A stretch of DNA of 13,225 bases from Phoronis ovalis (lineage: Eukaryota > Phoronida > Phoronidae). Of this stretch, positions 8,640 to 13,225 are shown piece by piece (position 1 is the first letter of the stretch; each line of letters starts with the position of its first letter). The notes beneath the pieces were generated by a model. The model ran no database searches. It saw nothing but the letters and a program-made list of their open reading frames with translations, and was not told where the DNA came from. Where the stretch lies: positions 2,763 to 15,987 of the forward strand of contig JAOXYB010025414.1 of NCBI GenBank assembly GCA_028565635.1, given 5' to 3'. The position numbers were made by a program, and so were the translations under genes.

Positions 8640-8697
8640 TTATTGAGCTCACTTAAATAGAAAATTATATATATATATATTTAAGTGAGCTCAATAA
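8640..8697. repeat. Perfect inverted repeat, 20-bp arms, 18-nt AT loop
   Basis: The left arm 8640-8659 (core TTGAGCTCACTTAA) is the exact inverse complement of 8678-8697. The arms are separated by an 18-base loop, GAAAATTATATATATATA. A transcript through the intron would form a stable 20-bp stem. Arms this perfect in a diverging intron suggest a recent origin or constraint. It may be a short palindromic MITE relic, a cruciform site, or a hairpin RNA precursor; nothing in the sequence decides. Confidence 0.85.
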
Positions 8698-10612
8698 ATT
8701 GATGAGATTCCTTTTAAAGATTCCTTTTAATTTCTTTTTATCTGAATCTGGAATTTGTAGTTCCCAAGTTTTACCTTTTTTCTTGTGTCACATTCCCTCA
8801 CATCTTAGTGATTATGATGCAGTTGTCATGGCAATGGAAGAATTTACTTTTTAAATGGTTTCTATTATTGTCATTATTTGAATGTCTGAAGCTTTAAGTT
8901 CTAGATCATCTTAATTCTTGTACTACAGTTTAAGGTTGCTTTAATTATAATTCTTTGTCACCAGAAGGTATCACTTTGGAAAGGAAACTGATTTCAGATG
9001 TACATTTTTGTTTGTTAAAGACTGTTACGGTTTTTGTGATTCATCATACTTTTTAAAAATTGGTGTGCAATTTTGAATCTCTGGATACCTTAAAGGATAT
9101 ATGTTTCAGAGATGGCTATAAAGCAGTTTTGCCTGTAGCATGTAAATACTATTCCAGGTGCTATGATAAAATCTCCAATTTTGCATAAGATTTAATTGCT
9201 GAATTTTGAATCCATAGTGCCTATACATTTTATAACGCAATATGCTGTGAATGTTTACAAACATGCCTGCTGCAGTTTTATGTAACAGAAGATTAATCTG
9301 GCTAATATCATTATACCTTGTAGTCTACAAAATCTAGTTAGTTTGATAAAAACTTGAGAGGTATCTAAAGTTTTAGGTTATCATAAAAGTTGTTTGTTCT
9401 TTTATATTTGAGAAAGGCTCCTGATAGCTTTATTTCATAGCAACTGAAATTGTTTAGTAGCAACTGATGATAGGACCACTTGAGGATAGTTTGCATATAT
9501 ATTTCAATCATGTAATAAAGTGGTATGTAGTGTAAAACATCCGTTTTTTTACTTTAAAATTGTTTTAATGTTAAAAAATGTATCTGTTTAATGAAAACAA
9601 TCACTACACAAAAGAAATGCAATGGTCACTAAAAGAAATAAAGCTTGTGTGAAGTTATATTCTTCAATTTTAAGTCTGCTGATAAAACACTTGAAGTAAT
9701 ATACCTCTTAGTGTTTTCGTTGCTATGGTATTTGATTAGCATTTTCCTCAATCAATAAAGACCTCCTTTTCCTGATCCATTTTTACATGCCTGAAAAGCT
9801 TTCTCCATTTTTGTTGTTAATAACCCTTTATACCATGAATCATGTTAATCATGGGTCTAATTACCAATAATTAGCTAACTTGTGTATGTAGTAATTAGCA
9901 TTCAATTATTTGTCAGTTATTGTTGTCATAGCACTGGTTAATAGCCCATATTAAAGTCATTGGTGGTAATTTTGACTGGTACAAAAATGACCTGAGACTA
10001 TAAAAAAATAGCTATCCACTGGATTGTCATAAAGCCAAGTGATATAGATTATGAATCTTGACCAGTAAACATAAAAAAGTGTATAGCTGATCATGAATCT
10101 TTATTTTTGGAACTTAAATAAAATTAAAATCAGGGATTACTCAATTTTTTATAGAAAAGCAGATTTGAACTCAAGCTAATTACTTAAAATATATTTTTAA
10201 GTCTTATTATGTAACTTATGGGATGAAGAGTATAATTGTAAGTAAGTAAGTAATGTAATGTTAAATATATATTAAGTTTTGCTCTTGTTTTTGACATCTT
10301 CCATAACAAGTTTTATATTGATATTTTAAAAATATAATAAATGACATCTCTGTTTACAGTTGTATTTTTGTTGCCAATATGAAAGTATGGTTAGTTCTGT
10401 CATGCAAAGGTCATTTGTATTTGTCTGTTATATTAATTGTATTATTATGAGACACCTGGTTACAAAAACAACATTCAATATGTGAAGGATTACTTCTAGG
10501 CCAATGCACCGTGTTTAGTACGTCATTTAAAAAGTAGTTCCCATTTTGTGTTTTCATTTTACAGGCAGCATCATATGATATTAGATACTTTTATTTTAAA
10601 AAAAATTATGAG

Positions 10613-10655
10613 GAATAGTTACAAATATTTTATTAAGAATAGTTACAAATATTTT
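10613..10655. repeat. 19-bp direct repeat, 24-bp period
   Basis: GAATAGTTACAAATATTTT occurs at 10613-10631 and again at 10637-10655. The ATAGTTACA core also appears in the tandem array at 121-238, but in AT-rich DNA this may be coincidence. Confidence 0.8.
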
Positions 10656-11028
10656 CATTGAAGCCAGAATAAAACAATTTTCAAGCTTTTGCAATATATT
10701 TTACATTTCCTATATTTAGGTGTAATGAAGAATGATATTGATTTATGCCAATAGGTTTTTTGTTTGGTATTTATTTTTAACTATTTCCTTGATGACTGAA
10801 ATGTATTATTTATCATATACCCTTGTTTCTTGTTTATGTAATCCTTATGCCACAATACATTAAATGTAGCAACAGTATTTTATATGTTGTTATTGCGAAG
10901 TAGTAATATCATATAGCTTCATGCATTTTTTATTCTATAACTATAATTATTCTAAAACACAACATCATATACACCATCAATGTTTATTTTAAATTAATAA
11001 AACTTGGATGTTTTATGGTGCATATTAG

Positions 11029-11433
11029 ATTTAAAAGATACTAAGACAGTTACAACTATCAACAATACAGCAACAAATGACAACAATAATCTGAATGATG
11101 ACATGAAATATGATAAAGAAAATCCATTAACAACAGCACCCTCCGGTGGTGATATTGATGGTATCACAGCAGCTGGCGGTCCTGTAGGAGGCGTTGATGA
11201 GGTTGATGATTCCAGTAATTTCAAAGATGCAAATAATCATACTACTGGTGATAATGTTACTGCTGGCTCAGTTGATGCAGTGTGTGTTGCAAATGGCACT
11301 AGCAATACAACTGATGGTAACAGTAACCAAGATCTAGGTACTGATGTTGATTGTGCTATTAAAAATTCTGCAAGCTCTGGTCATGTTGAGAATGAAGCCA
11401 ATGGAAATGTTAATTCACCAGACATTGCAGCAG
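11029..11433 (+). CDS. Gene 2 exon 4 (Asn/Thr/Asp/Gly-rich module; 3' end uncertain, possibly terminal to 11462)
   Basis: The acceptor GCATATTAG at 11028 is the only AG after the in-frame stop at 10998-11000 and gives phase 1. The exon encodes about residues 157-291: DLKDTKTVTT, an Asn-rich TNDNNNLNDD stretch, a Gly patch (APSGGDIDG, AAGGPVGGVDEVDD), then a long Asn/Thr/Gly/Asp region with three Cys. The internal end is proposed at GCAG|GTTATA (11433), a weak donor that again gives phase 1. Weaker phase-1 options are GATG|GTAACA (11316) and CTAG|GTACTG (11337). Read through, the frame adds GYKACIVKF and stops at 11460-11462, giving a complete 300-residue form. Composition differs from exons 2, 3 and 5 (more Gly, Val and Cys) and the KPA ending is missing. 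Confidence 0.62.
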
Positions 11434-12683
11434 GTTATAAAGCATGCATTGTGAAGTTTTAAAATAAGCATGTATTTGTGTATATTGATTTAATAATGTT
11501 TGTATGATTATGATCTTTTTTACTATAATAATATTACTATTATTATTAGTATTTAATGTTTATTACCTGTATTGTTTCTGATACATGGAAAAGGTATGAC
11601 AATGGTAGTTTAAAATTAGCTAAGTGCAAGATATTAAAAGACAATTTGTATCTATTGCAATATATGTAGTACAAAGTGGTTATTTACTTGGGTTGTGTCT
11701 TTACTGTTTTGTATCTGGTTTAGTGTTAACAGAGTATGTGATAGCTATGCATTAAGTACAGTTCATAAAACACAGTCTACCAGCATGTTATGTACAATTC
11801 TGGTGTACTGTTATTCTCTGGGGTTTGCATTTATAATATTTTTTAAGTCTCCATGTAGTATTAAGTTTCTTTAAGTTTACGATTCTCATGAATACTTTAG
11901 CATTTGCCATTGCATGCAAATAATAACTTTGGAGTATATGCTAAATTATTTATAAATCCAATCAAAATAACCACATCCAAAATATAAATAGCAATTAAGC
12001 TGATGACATATCATGAATATTACTTAACATGACTAGTACTTGCTAGCTATATGTATGCGGTATCTTTGTTTTATTCAAGTGTTTTTGTGTTCCCTTGGTG
12101 TTATTCATATTCATATAGTTTAGTCATGTCTTAATTCAAGGGTTGTTCAAGTATATATCAAACCTATAAATGCAATACATTGAGATCAAACTATGTTCCT
12201 GTATTGGATAGGAGAATCAATATAAAGTTGTATTAATTTAATTGAATCAAATTTTTAAAACTGTCAATGTTTTCTTTTTTGAAAATAATCTTCACTATGA
12301 ATTTCGGTGTATTTGTAGTGATTAGTTTACTAACATTTAATTATAATAAAAATGTGTAGGTACTATGTCATTTTCCTTTAGAATGTGTATATGTTCGAGC
12401 ATGGCTTGCATCAAGCAACAGCAATAGTCAAATTTTTAAGTTTAAAAGATAAATAAATACATAATTGTGTATTAGCTAGTTACAAATGAAAATAATGTCT
12501 TGAACAAATTTTCATGTATAACGTGTGTCACATTCTGTACATTTGCACATTTTCAAACTGGCAGCCATATATTTATTAGTTATTATTAGTTTTAATTATT
12601 GCAATATCACATGTAACTGCTTTATACTATATTGCTTCAGTCCTTTTATTATAAAATTAACGGTTGCATTATACTTTGTGTAG
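11434..12683 (+). other. Gene 2 intron 4 or alternative 3' UTR (about 1.25 kb)
   Basis: If exon 4 is internal this is a phase-1 intron ending at acceptor ACTTTGTGTAG (12683), with pyrimidine-rich TTCAGTCCTTTTATT upstream. If exon 4 is terminal, part of it is a 3' UTR. No AATAAA lies close after the stop at 11462; the clearest is at 12452-12457. An ATT/AAT-rich trinucleotide tract lies at about 11525-11550. No other coding sequence is seen. Confidence 0.55.
12452..12457 (+). terminator. Possible polyadenylation signal for the exon-4-terminal form
   Basis: AATAAA sits within AGATAAATAAATACATAA, followed by the T/G-bearing TTGTGTATTAG at about 12465. It lies about 990 bases after the alternative stop at 11462 and 230 bases before exon 5. 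Such hexamers arise by chance in AT-rich DNA, so this is weak. Confidence 0.2.
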
Positions 12684-12782
12684 ATGACCAAACACCAGCA
12701 GACGCTGACCAAAAGCCAGCTGATGATGACCAAAAGCCAGCAGATGCTGATGCACCTCCAGCTGAAGATAAACCAGCTGATG
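12684..12782 (+). CDS. Gene 2 exon 5 (DQKPADA heptapeptide repeat module, 33 residues)
   Basis: The acceptor is TTTGTGTAG ending at 12683 and the donor GATG|GTATGT. The first two bases complete an Asp codon. It encodes residues 292-324 (if exon 4 ends at 11433), made of four seven-residue repeats, DQTPADA, DQKPADD, DQKPADA and DAPPAED, then KPAD. It is 99 bases long with phase 1 at both ends. The ending DKPAD before the donor matches those of exons 2 and 3, and the Asp/Ala/Pro bias matches exon 3, so it clearly belongs to the same gene. Reading past the donor leads to CVKTN and a stop. The frame stays open at the donor, so at least one more exon should lie right of the window. Confidence 0.75.
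12686..12769 (+). repeat. 21-bp in-frame coding tandem repeat, four copies
   Basis: Units at 12686-12706, 12707-12727, 12728-12748 and 12749-12769 follow GACCAAAAGCCAGCAGATGC with variation. The second and third differ at only a few bases and the fourth is more diverged. The repeat is exactly seven codons, so copy-number change keeps the frame, as expected for a disordered repeat protein evolving by slippage or unequal exchange. Confidence 0.85.
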
Positions 12783-13225
12783 GTATGTGTCAAAACTAAT
12801 GTATCAAAGTTATTGCCAGATTGTGATTTAACAGATTTTGATAAGTATGTACCTATAGGTGCAGCCCGGGGGGTGCGCATGTTTTTTTTACCACTGGGAT
12901 GCGCTGCGGAACCAAATCCAAAATTTTAGTAGGCATTAGCAAACCCAATCCTTTTTTTGGAAATTTTAGGGTAGCAATCCAAAATTTTAAAATATTTGAG
13001 TATAGCAATCCATTGTTATGCAAACTGACTGATACAAACCGAATTCTAATATTTATTAATGGATACAAATCTAAAATTAATCTAAATTATTTGCTGTAAG
13101 CAGTGGGTAGCAATCCAAATTTTTGAATAGCTTTGTGGTAGCAATCCAAAAAAATACAGTAAGGATACAATCCAAATCCAAAATTTTCAACTGGGCTGCA
13201 CACCCCCACCAAAAAATAACTTGAG
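12783..13225 (+). other. Start of gene 2 intron 5, mostly filled by a repeat element
   Basis: Donor GTATGT opens an intron that continues past the window. Positions 12783-12858 look like ordinary AT-rich intron; 12859-13201 is a minisatellite-bearing element with inverted GC-rich ends; the last bases include an A-rich CACCAAAAAATAAC. No exon is seen. Confidence 0.6.
12859..13201. mobile_element. Repeat element: degenerate ~31-bp minisatellite bounded by inverted GTGCAGCCC arms
   Basis: GTGCAGCCC at 12859-12867 is the inverse complement of GGGCTGCAC at 13193-13201, and both sit beside G or C runs (GGGGGGTG and ACCCCCACC). A second inverted pair, GCGCAT and ATGCGC, lies at about 12875-12903. 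Between them, variants of GTAGCAATCCAAAATTTT recur at about 12971, 13002, 13031, 13062, 13107, 13138 and 13164, with less clear copies near 12910 and 12940. Spacing is mostly 30-31 bases. The GC-rich ends contrast sharply with the AT-rich host. It looks like a nonautonomous transposon or satellite-carrying insertion; its exact limits are unclear. Confidence 0.55.

Larger units (their letters stand above)
8377..11028 (+). other. Gene 2 intron 3 (2.7 kb)
   Basis: This phase-1 intron has donor GTAAGA and acceptor GGTGCATATTAG. It contains the perfect hairpin at 8640-8697, a short direct repeat AGATTCCTTTTAA at about 8704-8729, a TAAG tetranucleotide run at about 10240-10253, and a 19-bp direct repeat at 10613-10655. 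The rest is AT-rich noncoding sequence with no exon I can support. Confidence 0.6.
2132..12782 (+). other. Gene 2 model (partial): lipid-anchored acidic disordered protein, five visible exons
   Basis: The exons 2132-2288, 5886-5957, 8137-8376, about 11029-11433 and 12684-12782 join into one open frame of 324 codons plus one base that leaves the window unfinished. All four introns interrupt codons after the first base (phase 1). Exons 2, 3, 4 and 5 are 72, 240, 405 and 99 bases, all multiples of three. The protein has an MGCNSSK acylation signal, then a low-complexity chain dominated by Asp, Ala, Asn, Thr, Lys, Pro and Gln with no hydrophobic core or transmembrane segment. No enzyme domain is visible. 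The architecture resembles BASP1 or GAP-43 style membrane-tethered acidic proteins, but low complexity makes homology unprovable here. A role at the plasma or ciliary membrane is an inference from the acylation signal and the upstream X-box. Confidence 0.7.

Noticed and set aside
12853-13099. Frames on both strands through the minisatellite
   Set aside because: Their peptides simply translate the ~31-bp repeat and poly-A/T runs; they fit noncoding repeat DNA better.
12910-13190. Regularly spaced repeats suggesting a CRISPR array
   Set aside because: The repeats are degenerate, contiguous with no unique spacers of constant length, and lie in an intron of a eukaryotic gene.

Overview
The window looks like animal (metazoan) nuclear DNA, most likely from an invertebrate. 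It is strongly AT-rich, its coding sequence is cut into short exons with canonical GT-AG introns of 0.3 to 3.6 kb, it carries AATAAA polyadenylation signals, and its introns hold short repeats and foldback elements. There are no bacterial operons, Shine-Dalgarno sites or rRNA genes, and no intact tRNA gene. I cannot name the species or phylum. All gene calls rest on splice signals, reading phase and composition, because no database search was possible.

Layout. Positions 1-263 hold two tandem duplications lying in an intron of gene 1. Gene 1 contributes only its last two exons (264-381 and 673-722), which join in frame to a 55-residue acidic C-terminus, with a polyadenylation signal at 913. 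Positions 723-2131 are intergenic and promoter-like, with a good RFX X-box match at 1973-1986 and a doubtful separate first exon near 1303-1373. From 2132 to beyond the right edge runs gene 2, with five visible exons: 2132-2288, 5886-5957, 8137-8376, about 11029-11433, and 12684-12782. Its long introns contain a degenerate tRNA-derived SINE (about 2799-2945), a 414-bp foldback element (7022-7435), a perfect 20-bp-arm hairpin (8640-8697), and a roughly 31-bp-period minisatellite flanked by GC-rich inverted arms (12859-13201).

Gene 2 is the main content. It begins MGCNSSK, a textbook N-myristoylation plus palmitoylation signal, and continues as a low-complexity, Asp/Ala/Pro/Asn-rich, strongly acidic and probably disordered chain. 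At least 324 residues are visible and the 3' end is missing. Every intron is in phase 1 and every internal exon is a multiple of three. Exons 2, 3 and 5 all end in the same E/D-K-P-A signature just before the donor. This points to growth by exon duplication and makes each module skippable without a frameshift. The overall design (lipid-anchored acidic disordered protein) recalls BASP1/GAP-43-type proteins in architecture only; homology is not claimed.
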